This document shows positions 36,035 to 45,686 of a stretch of DNA of 64,000 bases, piece after piece (within the stretch, counting starts at the first letter, position 1; each line of letters begins with the position of its first letter). Location: positions 62,001 to 126,000 of the forward strand of contig JBNLGG010000004.1 in assembly GCA_050305935.1 (NCBI GenBank), given 5' to 3'. Under the pieces are notes generated by a model. That model saw nothing but the letters and a program-made list of their open reading frames with translations. It ran no database searches and had not been told where the DNA came from. This DNA comes from CAJXNP01 sp050305935. Its GTDB lineage: Bacteria > Bacteroidota > Bacteroidia > Cytophagales > Cyclobacteriaceae. The translations under genes were made by a program, and so were the position numbers.

Positions 36035-36057
36035 TATATTTAATTCCATTAAATATA
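36035..36057. repeat. perfect AT-rich palindrome between divergent genes
   Basis: TATATTTAAT is followed by TCC and then ATTAAATATA, a perfect 10-bp inverted repeat with a 3-bp centre. It lies just upstream of the -7 candidate of the dehydrogenase and 44 bp before the exporter start. Dyad symmetry of this size suits a dimeric repressor, but AT-rich palindromes can also arise by chance. Confidence 0.55.
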
Positions 36058-36100
36058 ATGTTGCGAAAACTATTTGGCGGGTAAAACGATTAATTGTTAC

Positions 36101-37888
36101 GTGAAAGAATTAAAACACCTAAATAAATACTTTTTAAAGTACAAATACCATCTGATTCTTGGCGTCGTCTTTACCGCTCTCTCTAATATTTTTCAAATCA
36201 TTCCAGCCCAGCTTGTGAGGCACGCGATTGACCTGGTGGAAGACAATCTCAAAATATACCAATCCCTTCAGGGTTTAAATTTTCAATCGGTTTTTAATTC
36301 CTTTATTGACAGCAGTATCATGCTCTACGGAGTGCTGATTCTGATCTTTGCCATTATCAGGGGACTGTTTTTATTTCTGGTACGACAGACCATTATTGTT
36401 ATGTCACGACTGATAGAATTTGATCTTAAAAACGAAATCTATTTTCATTATCAAACGCTGCCCCTGAGTTTTTACCGCCGGAATAATACCGGAGATCTGA
36501 TAGCGCGAATTTCTGAGGATGTGAGCAAAACAAGAATGTATATTGGGCCGGCGGTGATGTACGGGATAAACATGATCATCCTTTTTGCCATATTGATACC
36601 CATAATGTTCAGTATAAATGTCCGACTTACCACCTATGCACTATTGCCGCTTCCCATATTATCACTCAGCATTTATTTTGTCAACAACATCATCAATAAA
36701 CGGTCAGAGGCGATTCAGAAGAAACTTGCCGAGCTCTCCACATTTGTTCAGGAAGCTTTTTCGGGAATCAGGGTCATAAAGTCCTTTGCCCGAGAAGAGG
36801 ACTCCATCAGAAATTTTACGAAGGAAAGCGAAAGTTATAAGGATTACAGCCTGAAGCTTACAAAAGTTAATGCCCTGTTTTTTCCTGTCATTATGTTTTT
36901 GATAGGCCTGAGCACCATATTGACCATCTATGTCGGTGGCATTGAAGTTATTAAGGGAAATATTACATTAGGAAATATTGCTGAATTTGTACTGTACGTA
37001 AACCTACTTACCTGGCCTGTCACTTCTCTGGGCTGGGTGATTAGCATTACACAAACTGCGGAAGCCTCCCAAAAGAGGATCAATGAATTCCTACATGAAA
37101 AGAATGATATTGTGTCGAGTGAAAATTCAATATCTGAAATTAAAGGCAAAATTGAATTCAGGAATGTGGATTTCACCTACAAAGATTCTGGTATCAACGC
37201 TCTTAGGAATATAAGTTTCAAAGTTGAGGAAGGCGAATCGATCGCCGTCATTGGTACCACCGGATCGGGCAAAAGCACCATTGCCAACCTCATCACCAGG
37301 ATGTTTGACACCACTGGCGGAAGTTTACTCATCGATGGGAAAAACATCAAGGAATATGATCCCTCCTACCTGCGTTCACAGATTGGATATGTGCCACAGG
37401 ACGTTTTCCTTTTTTCTGACACAATCGCCAATAACATTGCCTTTGGAAGCGAATACCTGGAGTTTGAAAAAATTAAACAGGCGGCGATAGATGCCGATCT
37501 CTACAGCAATATCAAAAATTTCCCGGACGGTTTTAATACCGTACTTGGTGAGCGCGGCATTACCCTTTCTGGTGGCCAGAAACAACGTTTGTCCATTGCA
37601 AGGGCAATCGTTCGAGAGCCGGGTATTTTGATTTTGGACGATTGCCTGTCTGCTGTAGATACAAGCACCGAAAATACCATATTAAAAAGCCTGAAAGATA
37701 TCATGAGCGGTAGGACTACCGTCATTATCAGCCACAGGGTTTCTTCCGCAAAATTGGCTGATAAGATCATCGTCATAGACGATGGGATGATCATCGAAGA
37801 AGGCACAAATGAGTCTTTGATGGAAAAAGGCGGTGTGTATAGGGACCTTTATGAAAAACAACTTCAAGCAGAAGAAAAAGTTTCCTGA
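36101..37888 (+). CDS. ABC exporter, fused membrane and ATPase domains
   Basis: A 595-residue half-transporter (six membrane segments then one ATPase domain), like MdlA/YheI multidrug or lipid exporters. The GTG at 36101 is preferred over an in-frame TTG 27 bp upstream because KELKHLNKYFLKYKYH is the usual N-terminus. Walker A is GTTGSGKST (385-393) and the signature is LSGGQ (489-493). Walker B ends D513-D514 where most exporters have Asp-Glu, so the catalytic glutamate is an aspartate. Substrate unknown; it probably works as a dimer with itself or another half-transporter. Confidence 0.9.
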   Translation: MKELKHLNKYFLKYKYHLILGVVFTALSNIFQIIPAQLVRHAIDLVEDNLKIYQSLQGLNFQSVFNSFIDSSIMLYGVLILIFAIIRGLFLFLVRQTIIVMSRLIEFDLKNEIYFHYQTLPLSFYRRNNTGDLIARISEDVSKTRMYIGPAVMYGINMIILFAILIPIMFSINVRLTTYALLPLPILSLSIYFVNNIINKRSEAIQKKLAELSTFVQEAFSGIRVIKSFAREEDSIRNFTKESESYKDYSLKLTKVNALFFPVIMFLIGLSTILTIYVGGIEVIKGNITLGNIAEFVLYVNLLTWPVTSLGWVISITQTAEASQKRINEFLHEKNDIVSSENSISEIKGKIEFRNVDFTYKDSGINALRNISFKVEEGESIAVIGTTGSGKSTIANLITRMFDTTGGSLLIDGKNIKEYDPSYLRSQIGYVPQDVFLFSDTIANNIAFGSEYLEFEKIKQAAIDADLYSNIKNFPDGFNTVLGERGITLSGGQKQRLSIARAIVREPGILILDDCLSAVDTSTENTILKSLKDIMSGRTTVIISHRVSSAKLADKIIVIDDGMIIEEGTNESLMEKGGVYRDLYEKQLQAEEKVS

Positions 37889-37965
37889 TCCATTAGTAAA
37901 ACAGCCATATTTCCACAAGTTTTCCATAAATATTACTCCTTTCCCATTTTGGGCCTGAAAATTGA

Positions 37966-37973
37966 TAACTTTG
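37966..37973 (+). promoter_or_regulatory. candidate -7 element before the TPR-like lipoprotein
   Basis: TAACTTTG matches TAnnTTTG and lies about 22 bp upstream of the next start codon. A TTTG occurs upstream but at a shorter than usual distance. Confidence 0.45.
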
Positions 37974-37995
37974 ATTTCAAACAATTTAAATAACC

Positions 37996-39135
37996 ATGAG
38001 GCAGTTTATTAATTATTTGGCGATTGGATTTTTTACTGTAATCATTTTTTCATGTTCTTCAGGTAAAAAATCTTACGAAAAAGGGAATTACTATTCGGCA
38101 GTAATTCAGAGCGTGGACAGACTTAGAAAAAATCCAGATCATAAAAAATCAATGGAAACCCTCTCAGAAGCGTATCCGCTCGCGATTAATTACTATGAGG
38201 GAATCGTAAGGAACGTGCAGCAATCAAACGATCGGTTTAAGAATGGGAAGGTATATGATGCATATTCTGCTTTAAACCATATGTACGACGAAATAAACAG
38301 AAGCCCCGGAGCGCTTTCTGTTATTCCAAATCCAAGAAGTTACTTTTCGGAATTGACCTTGTACAGGGAACGCGCGGCAGAAGAACGATACAATGCTGGA
38401 ATGCAAGCTCTCAATTTAGGATCAAGGGAAAGTGCCAAAGAGGCCTACTTCCATTTTCAGGAAGCAAAAAAATACCTGGCGACCTACAAGGACGTAGACA
38501 TCAAAATAGATGAAGCACATTGGGCTGCTACACTGAAAGTGCTGGTGGATCAAGTGCCGGTACCCACATGGCAATACCAGCTAAGCGTACAATTTTTCCA
38601 GGAGCAGTTAAACGAATATTTATTCCATTACAATGGTAATGAGTTTGTTCGCTTTTTTGGGGTCAATGATGAGAATATAAAAGATCCCGATCAGATATTA
38701 ATTGTTCAGTTTGATGATTTCGTGGTTGGTCAGACAAATAATTTTCAGTACACGAGGGAAGTAACCAAAGATAGTGTGGTGGTAGGACAGGTAAAACTTG
38801 AAAATGGGGAATCTGCCAATGTCTATGGTACAGTAAAAGCCACGATCAGTGAATTCAAAAGAGAGTTGATCTCAAAGGGACTTGTAAGTATGAGGGTGCT
38901 GGATGCGAGGTCAAATCAAATCATTGTGCACGACAAATTTCCCGGCCAGTTTACCTGGACCTCTATCTGGGGAAATTTCAACGGCGACGAGCGGGCACTC
39001 GACAAGGCGGACCTGGCTATTTGTGCCAATAAACCTGCTGATCCACCCCCGCCACAAGACTTGTTTGTGGAGTTTACCAGGCCGATTTATAGCCAGATAA
39101 CCTCTAAAGTGAACGGATATTATCAGAGATACTAA
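37996..39135 (+). CDS. Lipoprotein with TPR-like helical region, function unknown
   Basis: A 379-residue protein with lipoprotein signal ending VIIFSC (C20). The N-terminal half has helical repeats typical of TPR-like folds (GNYYSAVIQSVDRLRKNPDH; ESAKEAYFHFQEAKKYL). The C-terminal half is beta-rich and contains DPDQILIVQFDDFVVGQTNN. It is probably anchored to the outer membrane. No enzyme motif is visible. Its stop overlaps the stop of the convergent membrane-protein gene by 4 bp. Confidence 0.82.
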   Translation: MRQFINYLAIGFFTVIIFSCSSGKKSYEKGNYYSAVIQSVDRLRKNPDHKKSMETLSEAYPLAINYYEGIVRNVQQSNDRFKNGKVYDAYSALNHMYDEINRSPGALSVIPNPRSYFSELTLYRERAAEERYNAGMQALNLGSRESAKEAYFHFQEAKKYLATYKDVDIKIDEAHWAATLKVLVDQVPVPTWQYQLSVQFFQEQLNEYLFHYNGNEFVRFFGVNDENIKDPDQILIVQFDDFVVGQTNNFQYTREVTKDSVVVGQVKLENGESANVYGTVKATISEFKRELISKGLVSMRVLDARSNQIIVHDKFPGQFTWTSIWGNFNGDERALDKADLAICANKPADPPPPQDLFVEFTRPIYSQITSKVNGYYQRY

Positions 39136-40406
39136 AACAAAGAACCGGGAAATTTCCCGGTTTTTTTTATCCATTGAAGCAAGGGATTGCCAGTAAAAAT
39201 CATCAGGGCCAGGAAAGGCATAAAACCGGCTTTGTAACGCACGAGGGTCCCGAAATTCGGTGCGGAAAAACTCAAAAATATTGCCATCACAAAACATATA
39301 ATTAACGCAGTAAATTTTAACAGCACATCTCCCGATGTCAGCTTCTTTATATTCTTCAACTGCACCAACCCTAAGATCAACAAAATAGTATTGGCGAACG
39401 CCGACATTAAAGACCAAAGATTGGTCACGTCAAACAACCAGGGGCGGAATAAACCGGTAAATAAGGCTTTAGGTAAATGTGGCACAAAGCTTAAATAATT
39501 GGCTTCGATGCCATCAAAAGCAACATATTTTCCGGGCATGGATTTTTCCACAAACAATTGATAATTGTCGACAATAATTTCCGGAAGATGGCCCAATCGA
39601 AGGTTGTAGTGGAAATTAGAGCCGATAAGCACCAAGACAACAGAACAACCGGCTAAAACCACAAATTGCAAAAATGGATTCGCCTGAATCTTGGGGCTTT
39701 TTTTACTAATAAACACACAGATCGTATAACTAACCACCAGAGGGACTAAAACACCTGCATAATAGTATTTTATCTTAAATAATAAATAGGCGCAAACACT
39801 AAACAACAAAAGCTTCCAAAAGTTTTTGTTTCCATAATTAAATGAAATTACCAGAGAAGAAATCATCATGATCAAACCGACTGAAAAACTTTCCTTTATC
39901 ATTCCGCTGCTCCAAAAGACCACGGGAGGCCAGATAAACAGAGCAAAAACCAGCGCATCCTTTTTTAGTATGTCTTGCTTGGCCATCACAAGGTAAAACG
40001 CCCAAAATCCAATAAAAGAAAATATAGACAAATAGACAGCTATCAGCCAAAAGCTGCCTCCTGAAAGGTTGTAGAGCAAGTAAATTATTTTTGAAAAAAG
40101 TAAAGCCCTTGGCTCCCTCTGGAATATTGACTGATCAAAAGCGTTGTTTTCAGTGGAAAATAAAAGTCGAAAGGAATGAATATCACTAGCCTCCACATAT
40201 TCAGCCAATCGTTTGGCTTCCTGAAAATAGGTAAGGCTATCACCGCCTTCGAAGTAATTTAAATAGAGATAACTGAGCAATAATCCGCTTACTATTTTGA
40301 AGGTAATTCCCACTACAAACACGTACCTGTTTTCCTTTGAACAGTAGCGATGGAGATAGATCCAGACCAATCCCACAACAAGCAAGATATGAAAAAATAT
40401 GATCAT
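39132..40406 (-). CDS. Polytopic membrane protein, function unknown
   Basis: A 424-residue protein with about ten predicted hydrophobic segments and a conserved-looking YFEGGDSLTYFQEAKR loop after the second or third. The start is set at the ATG whose bases overlap the DUF2851 stop as ATGA, which implies translational coupling; a start 42 bp upstream would lie inside that gene. The topology resembles polysaccharide polymerase or glycosyltransferase-type membrane proteins, but no motif proves this. Confidence 0.75.
   Translation of the reverse strand: MIIFFHILLVVGLVWIYLHRYCSKENRYVFVVGITFKIVSGLLLSYLYLNYFEGGDSLTYFQEAKRLAEYVEASDIHSFRLLFSTENNAFDQSIFQREPRALLFSKIIYLLYNLSGGSFWLIAVYLSIFSFIGFWAFYLVMAKQDILKKDALVFALFIWPPVVFWSSGMIKESFSVGLIMMISSLVISFNYGNKNFWKLLLFSVCAYLLFKIKYYYAGVLVPLVVSYTICVFISKKSPKIQANPFLQFVVLAGCSVVLVLIGSNFHYNLRLGHLPEIIVDNYQLFVEKSMPGKYVAFDGIEANYLSFVPHLPKALFTGLFRPWLFDVTNLWSLMSAFANTILLILGLVQLKNIKKLTSGDVLLKFTALIICFVMAIFLSFSAPNFGTLVRYKAGFMPFLALMIFTGNPLLQWIKKTGKFPGSLF
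39144..39168 (+). terminator. terminator of the TPR-like lipoprotein gene, inside the convergent gene
   Basis: ACCGGGAAATTTCCCGGT is a perfect 18-bp palindrome followed by eight T's. It starts 8 bp after the lipoprotein stop and lies within the last codons of the opposite-strand membrane-protein gene (encoding GKFPGSLF). Confidence 0.85.
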
Positions 40407-41683
40407 GTGCGCTGTATTACGTCGATGCCAATCGAGCAACTCAGGCACCTGCGGGGAGTGCAGAAATTTGTTACTAATTCGATACAGGCCTGCGAGTCAA
40501 AAGCTGATGTAATCTTCACTCCCGTATTTACCCATTCGTTTACTATATTATTCTTTTCCGCCTTTAGATTTTGTAAAATAAGCAACGCATGTTCGATATA
40601 CGAGGCATCATCCTTTTCGACCGAGTAGGCTGCCAGAAGTGGCGCCACCGTATTTATCAGAATGCCGCTGATACTGTCTTCGCCAAGAACACCCAATGGC
40701 CGAGCGCCCTTTTTCCCAAAATCATAGTGTTCAATCCAGTAGGTCGACTGTTCCACTTTTAAACTCCCAACAAGTTTCTTGGGGTCAACCAGCTCAATTA
40801 ATGTAGAAAAAAATCTGTGTTGTGTATGAATCAATTTAGCCAACTGAGCTATTCTTATAGTAGGAAAATTGGCTGGCCGCAGACGTAAAAACTTCCATTG
40901 ATGCCTGGTTAAAAAGCTGGCTAATCCATATTTCCTTTGAAGGAAATGGTATTCCTTTTTTAGCACACTATAATATTCATCTCCGTGATCATTCTCCAAA
41001 AATCCCGCTACCCCAAAAAGCATTGCCTCTAGCTGCATTAGGTTATCGCTATGTTTCTGCAATACCTTAAATGGCAGGTTTTCGGCGAGTGAAAGAAACA
41101 CCTCCTTGTTCACCTTAAAGCCAAAATTGGAAGCCAATAGTTGATAACAGGTTTCTTCCCAGTCACGATTGTTTTTCCTTAACCTTATGAGGATTTCTTC
41201 TGCCTTGCGGTTCAACCGCACTACAATCGCCTTGTCAAATGCCTCAAACACTTTCAGTCGATCTAAGCCTTTTAGAAAAGGGCGGCAATGAATCCTGTCC
41301 AAAGATCCGGTCAGTTTTTTATACTTCTCAAAAACAACAGCATCTACCCGATCCTTTAATTCAATGACCGGGACGTCGGATCTGTCAGATCTGATGGTCG
41401 ATTTGCCCTGCCCGTCCCAAACTACATGAAGAATTACATTGTTGTAGCCCGGATCATTATCATGTTGGTGTTGATACCAATCTTTGCCGTTGACGTGAAT
41501 TTCAACACACCCATTCCACTCAACATTGTCAATAAGTACTTTCGAATTCTGGAAATCGGCCCCTTTGTCACTGTTTTGAGTCCCCGGTCGCAGGATGGAC
41601 ACCGATGCACCTTCCGTAGTGGTAAGGTCAGCTTTATCAAAATATTGAAACTTCCAAATGTAATGCAGAAAGGCTTCTTCCAT
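40403..41683 (-). CDS. DUF2851 family protein
   Basis: A 426-residue cytoplasmic protein of unknown function. The family pattern is clear in MEEAFLHYIWKFQYFDK, NSDKGADFQNSKVLID, and WNGCVEIHVNGKDWYQHQHD with NNVILHVVWDGQ. The acidic and histidine residues in this N-terminal domain resemble a nuclease-like fold, but no activity is established. It is between pyrF and the membrane protein, with the latter start overlapping its stop. Confidence 0.88.
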   Translation of the reverse strand: MEEAFLHYIWKFQYFDKADLTTTEGASVSILRPGTQNSDKGADFQNSKVLIDNVEWNGCVEIHVNGKDWYQHQHDNDPGYNNVILHVVWDGQGKSTIRSDRSDVPVIELKDRVDAVVFEKYKKLTGSLDRIHCRPFLKGLDRLKVFEAFDKAIVVRLNRKAEEILIRLRKNNRDWEETCYQLLASNFGFKVNKEVFLSLAENLPFKVLQKHSDNLMQLEAMLFGVAGFLENDHGDEYYSVLKKEYHFLQRKYGLASFLTRHQWKFLRLRPANFPTIRIAQLAKLIHTQHRFFSTLIELVDPKKLVGSLKVEQSTYWIEHYDFGKKGARPLGVLGEDSISGILINTVAPLLAAYSVEKDDASYIEHALLILQNLKAEKNNIVNEWVNTGVKITSAFDSQACIELVTNFCTPRRCLSCSIGIDVIQRT

Positions 41684-41710
41684 GTTAATCGACCTTTTGC
41701 CGAAAATAGA

Positions 41711-42526
41711 TTATTTCAGATAAAGGTCTAAATATTTTTTCATGCTTTCTTTTACTTCCAAAGCAGCTTCGCGGGCCTTCTTTCCAAATTCTTTACCGGA
41801 AGATTGATAAATAATGCCCCGGGAAGAGTTGACCAGCAATCCGCAATCTCCATTCATCCCAAACTTCGACACTTCCTCCAGGCTTCCTCCCTGTGCACCC
41901 ACACCAGGAACAAGTAAAAAATGATCGGGAATGATTTTACGGATACCCTGAAGCTCTTCCGCCTGCGTAGCTCCCACCACATACATGAGTTGCTCATCGT
42001 TACCCCATTCCTTGCTTTTTTCTAATACCTTTTCAAATAATCGCTCAGCTCCTACGCCAAGGTGCTGAAAGTCTCTGCTACCTTTATTTGAAGTTAACGC
42101 CAATAGAATGACCCATTTCCCACTAAACTCAAGAAATGGTTTCACAGAATCCTCTCCCATATAAGGTGCCACCGTCACGGAATCAAAGTTCATGTTGTCA
42201 AAAAATGCCCGGGCATACATGGATGAGGTGTTACCGATATCCCCTCTTTTTGCATCGGCGATAGTAAAGATATTGTCAGGAATTAATTCCATTGTCTTCT
42301 CAAGGCTCTCCCACCCTTTTGAACCGAGGGATTCATAAAAAGCAATGTTGGGTTTATAAGCCACACACAGATCATGTGTCTCCTCAATGATTGTTCTATT
42401 AAAAGCAAAAACCGGATCTTCTTCCTTTAACAAATGGGCAGGTATTTTCTTGATATCCGTGTCAAGGCCTATGCACAAATACGAGCCTTTTTCCTTGATC
42501 TGACTAACTAATTCGTTCCTTGTCAT
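41711..42526 (-). CDS. pyrF: Orotidine 5'-phosphate decarboxylase, type 2
   Basis: Final step of UMP synthesis. The active-site motif DAKRGDIGNT lies at residues 91-100. The longer 271-residue form and the FYESLGSKGW segment mark subfamily 2, which is common in Bacteroidota and Actinobacteria. It starts a few bases after the lolA terminator. The other pyrimidine gene here, pyrD, is about 3 kb away on the same strand. Confidence 0.96.
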   Translation of the reverse strand: MTRNELVSQIKEKGSYLCIGLDTDIKKIPAHLLKEEDPVFAFNRTIIEETHDLCVAYKPNIAFYESLGSKGWESLEKTMELIPDNIFTIADAKRGDIGNTSSMYARAFFDNMNFDSVTVAPYMGEDSVKPFLEFSGKWVILLALTSNKGSRDFQHLGVGAERLFEKVLEKSKEWGNDEQLMYVVGATQAEELQGIRKIIPDHFLLVPGVGAQGGSLEEVSKFGMNGDCGLLVNSSRGIIYQSSGKEFGKKAREAALEVKESMKKYLDLYLK

Positions 42527-42528
42527 AA

Positions 42529-42553
42529 TAAAAAAAGGCCGATTGACGGCCTT
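42529..42553 (-). terminator. terminator after lolA
   Basis: On the minus strand AAGGCC pairs with GGCCTT around a 7-nt loop and runs into seven T's. It occupies the 31-bp gap between lolA and pyrF, so pyrF either has its own promoter or is read by read-through. Confidence 0.8.
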
Positions 42554-42557
42554 GGAT

Positions 42558-43205
42558 TTATCTTAAGTCTACTACTTCTACTCCCGGATGTTTTTCAACA
42601 CTAAAGGTGAAGAGCGCATCGCTCAGATTGGTTTGAGGAGCAAACCCGCTTAGCTTATATGAAAAAACCGTACCCACCCTGTCGTAGATCTGCATAAGGG
42701 ATACGGTATTCGTAACTTCGTCGATTTCCAATTTAATTTTAATCAGATCCTCAAACTGTTTTGATCCTTGTTCTGGTTGTAATTCTACCACGTTCAATGT
42801 AGTGGCGCCGGATTTTTTTGTTTCTACAAACCGGTATTTGTAGCCCTCTTTATAGCCATTGTAGATGGTAATAGGACTCATCTCGCCATCCTCAGGCACA
42901 AAATTGTCAATGTTGACTTCGTTCACATCGCTGAAATATGTCCAAACGGTCTCTCCGTTATTATATACTTCCTGTTCACCGAGAACCAATTTAAATTTGT
43001 CGCCTTTCACCGTGATCTCCCCGCTGTACTGCTCATCGATGTTTTCGGTACGGTTTTCCATCTTTTGAAGGAAGTTTACCCTATAGCCAGGTAAGCCTCT
43101 GTATTTAGCGCTCATGTCATCCAATATTTGCTTTGCCTTCGGATCTTGCTGCGCCATTGCCACAGACACTGAAAATACCAATACCAGTAATAAATACTTT
43201 TTCAT
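42558..43205 (-). CDS. lolA: Outer-membrane lipoprotein carrier LolA-like protein
   Basis: Periplasmic chaperone that moves lipoproteins from the inner to the outer membrane. It has a signal peptide (MKKYLLLVLVFSVSVAMAQ) and the LolA fold with NFLQKMENR and GEITVKGDKFKLVLGEQEV; the expected hydrophobic-barrel spacing is kept. Length is 215. It lies 11 bp downstream of ftsK, a placement conserved across many Gram-negative bacteria. Confidence 0.9.
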   Translation of the reverse strand: MKKYLLLVLVFSVSVAMAQQDPKAKQILDDMSAKYRGLPGYRVNFLQKMENRTENIDEQYSGEITVKGDKFKLVLGEQEVYNNGETVWTYFSDVNEVNIDNFVPEDGEMSPITIYNGYKEGYKYRFVETKKSGATTLNVVELQPEQGSKQFEDLIKIKLEIDEVTNTVSLMQIYDRVGTVFSYKLSGFAPQTNLSDALFTFSVEKHPGVEVVDLR

Positions 43206-43216
43206 CTTATCTTTTA

Positions 43217-45679
43217 TTAATTGTTTTGATAAATCTCATTCAATTTTTGTTCCAAACTATATTCATCGGTGATAAGCACATCACGCGCCTTACTTCCTTC
43301 GAATGGCCCCACTATCCCTGCCGCCTCCAACTGATCGATCAGGCGACCGGCCCGATTATATCCCAGTTTAAGTTTCCTTTGAATCAACGAAGTCGATCCT
43401 TGCTGATGCCTTACAATTAACCTGGCCGCTTCTTCAAACATACTATCCCGATCTGCTAAATCAACTGCTCCGGAAGCACCAGCTTCCTCGTCACCGCTGT
43501 ATTCCGGCAACATGTAGGCAGATTCATAGCCCCGCTGTTCACCAACAAAATCACACACATTTTCTACTTCAGCTGTATCGATGAATGGACATTGTAGACG
43601 GATCAATTCCGATCCAAGCGAAAAAAGCATGTCTCCCATCCCAACCAACTGATCAGCACCACCCATATCCAGAATCGTCCTTGAGTCAATCTTTGAGGTC
43701 ACCCTGAAAGATAAACGTGCGGGGAAATTGGCTTTGATGACACCAGTAATCACGTTTACTGATGGGCGTTGTGTGGCCAATATCAAATGTATTCCAATAG
43801 CCCGGGCCACCGCAGCCAGCCTGGCGATAGGATTTTCAACTTCCTTTCCGGCAGTCACCATTAAATCTGCCAACTCATCAATTACCAATACTATATAGGG
43901 GAGATAACGATGTCCTTTTTGAGGGTTTAAGCTTCGCTGGATAAACTTTTTATTGTATTCCTTCAAGTTTCGGCATCCCGCATCTTTCAACAGTGAAAGC
44001 CGGTCGTCCATCTCAATGCAGAGCGCATTCAGCGTATAAATCACCTTTTTTGTATCTGTAATGATTGCCTCCTCACTATCAGGAAGGGTAGCGAGAAAAT
44101 GTCTCTCAATTTTATTGAATAAGGTGAGCTCCACTTTCTTAGGATCCACCAACACAAATTTTAATTGTGATGGATGCTTTTTATAGATCAATGAAGCGAG
44201 CATTACATTTAAGCCGACAGATTTTCCCTGCCCTGTTGCTCCCGCCATGAGCAAGTGTGGCATTTTTGCCAGGTCGGCTACATAAACTTCATTGGAAATA
44301 GTTTTACCTAAAACAACAGGGAGTTCATAAGCAGACTTGGAAAACTTCTCAGTGCTCAAAACCGACTTCATAGAAACCATCTCCCGGTTCTTGTTTGGAA
44401 CTTCGATTCCTATAGTCCCTTTTCCCGGAATGGGAGCAATGATCCTAATCCCCAATGCTGCCAGACTAAGCGCAATATCATCTTCAAGATTTTTGATCTT
44501 GGAGATCTTCACCCCGGCATCAGGGATAATTTCATACAATGTAACTGTCGGACCAATCGTAGCTTTAATACTTGCTATCCCAATTTTAAAGTTTGTGAGG
44601 GTCTCAACTATTTTATTTTTGTTTTGCTCAAGCTCTTCCTTGGTAACTTTGATATGACCACTTTCATATTCATTGAGCAAATCTAACGAGGGATACTTAT
44701 AACTACTCAAGTCAAGCGTGGGATCATAATTCTCTATCGAGCTGGAGATCTGCTCCTCCACACCCTCTCCCACAGAAAAGTCTGGCTCTTCTTTGTCTGA
44801 ATTTGATGTATTATTGTCGTCAGGAACTATATCATCAAAAACAAGTTCATTTTCAGGCGACTTCGACTGGCTCTCTGACAACAAGTCTTCATAATCATCT
44901 TGTTCCACTTCCAGGTCGATATTTTTTTCATTCGCAACTGCTTTGCTTTTCTGATTAACCACCCAGCTTTCCTGCTCTAGCATTTCTTCATCAGACCTGG
45001 AGACTTCACCTTTTATGCTACCGTCTGAGGAGGAAAACCTATCGAGAAAAGCCAGCCCCGTAAACAGTTGAGTGATATTAAAAAAGAAGATAACAAATAT
45101 TAACAAGCTTAGCAGCAGAACAATAAAAGCACCCCATCCAAACAGGCTTTCCATCAGCAAGGCAATCTCATAGCCAATTCCACCTGAAAGCCTGGAGAGT
45201 CCCGTCGGGGATGTGGGATCAAGGGTCAAATAGCCCAACAAGGTGCTTGTCCAAAAAATAAAGAATACAGAAAAAAGAAAGCTTCTTCTGAGTGAAATAA
45301 TCTCTTTTTTAAACACCACATAGTATCCCACGAGAAATAAAAGCGGCGGAATGATAAAGGCAGAAAGACCAAACCACTTGTAAATAAACTGATTGGCTAT
45401 GATGGCACCTAAGACACCAAACCAATTCCTGGCCTCACTCCCCGACTCGACGATATCTGTGTCGCGGAAAGCCTCGACCACACTTTGATCATTTTCACCC
45501 GTAAAAAGATAGGAAACGAACGAAATGCCGAAATAAATGGAAAGGCCTATCAAAAAAAATCCAATACTGAGGCCCACTCTTTTATCTTTAAATAAAGAAA
45601 TGCGTTTTCGTTTCCTCGTGGCCTTTTTTGAAGACGATGACTTTGAATCCTTTTTATATGTATTTTCTGCTTTCGCCAT
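43217..45679 (-). CDS. ftsK: DNA translocase FtsK
   Basis: Septum-located motor that clears chromosome ends at division and activates XerCD at dif. The 820-residue protein has four N-terminal membrane segments, an acidic linker, and the ATPase with GATGQGKS (480-487) and the LPYIVLVIDELADLMVTAG Walker B region. The C-terminal gamma winged helix is present as QRKLKLGYNRAGRLIDQLEA. The candidate -7 element lies only about 8 bp before the ATG, so the mRNA leader may be very short. Confidence 0.97.
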   Translation of the reverse strand: MAKAENTYKKDSKSSSSKKATRKRKRISLFKDKRVGLSIGFFLIGLSIYFGISFVSYLFTGENDQSVVEAFRDTDIVESGSEARNWFGVLGAIIANQFIYKWFGLSAFIIPPLLFLVGYYVVFKKEIISLRRSFLFSVFFIFWTSTLLGYLTLDPTSPTGLSRLSGGIGYEIALLMESLFGWGAFIVLLLSLLIFVIFFFNITQLFTGLAFLDRFSSSDGSIKGEVSRSDEEMLEQESWVVNQKSKAVANEKNIDLEVEQDDYEDLLSESQSKSPENELVFDDIVPDDNNTSNSDKEEPDFSVGEGVEEQISSSIENYDPTLDLSSYKYPSLDLLNEYESGHIKVTKEELEQNKNKIVETLTNFKIGIASIKATIGPTVTLYEIIPDAGVKISKIKNLEDDIALSLAALGIRIIAPIPGKGTIGIEVPNKNREMVSMKSVLSTEKFSKSAYELPVVLGKTISNEVYVADLAKMPHLLMAGATGQGKSVGLNVMLASLIYKKHPSQLKFVLVDPKKVELTLFNKIERHFLATLPDSEEAIITDTKKVIYTLNALCIEMDDRLSLLKDAGCRNLKEYNKKFIQRSLNPQKGHRYLPYIVLVIDELADLMVTAGKEVENPIARLAAVARAIGIHLILATQRPSVNVITGVIKANFPARLSFRVTSKIDSRTILDMGGADQLVGMGDMLFSLGSELIRLQCPFIDTAEVENVCDFVGEQRGYESAYMLPEYSGDEEAGASGAVDLADRDSMFEEAARLIVRHQQGSTSLIQRKLKLGYNRAGRLIDQLEAAGIVGPFEGSKARDVLITDEYSLEQKLNEIYQNN

Positions 45680-45686
45680 TGCGGCA

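Noticed and set aside
36061..36100. Upstream TTG start of the ABC exporter
   Set aside because: It adds AGKTINCY-like residues not expected at this family's N-terminus, and the GTG nine codons later gives the usual KELKxLNKYF start.
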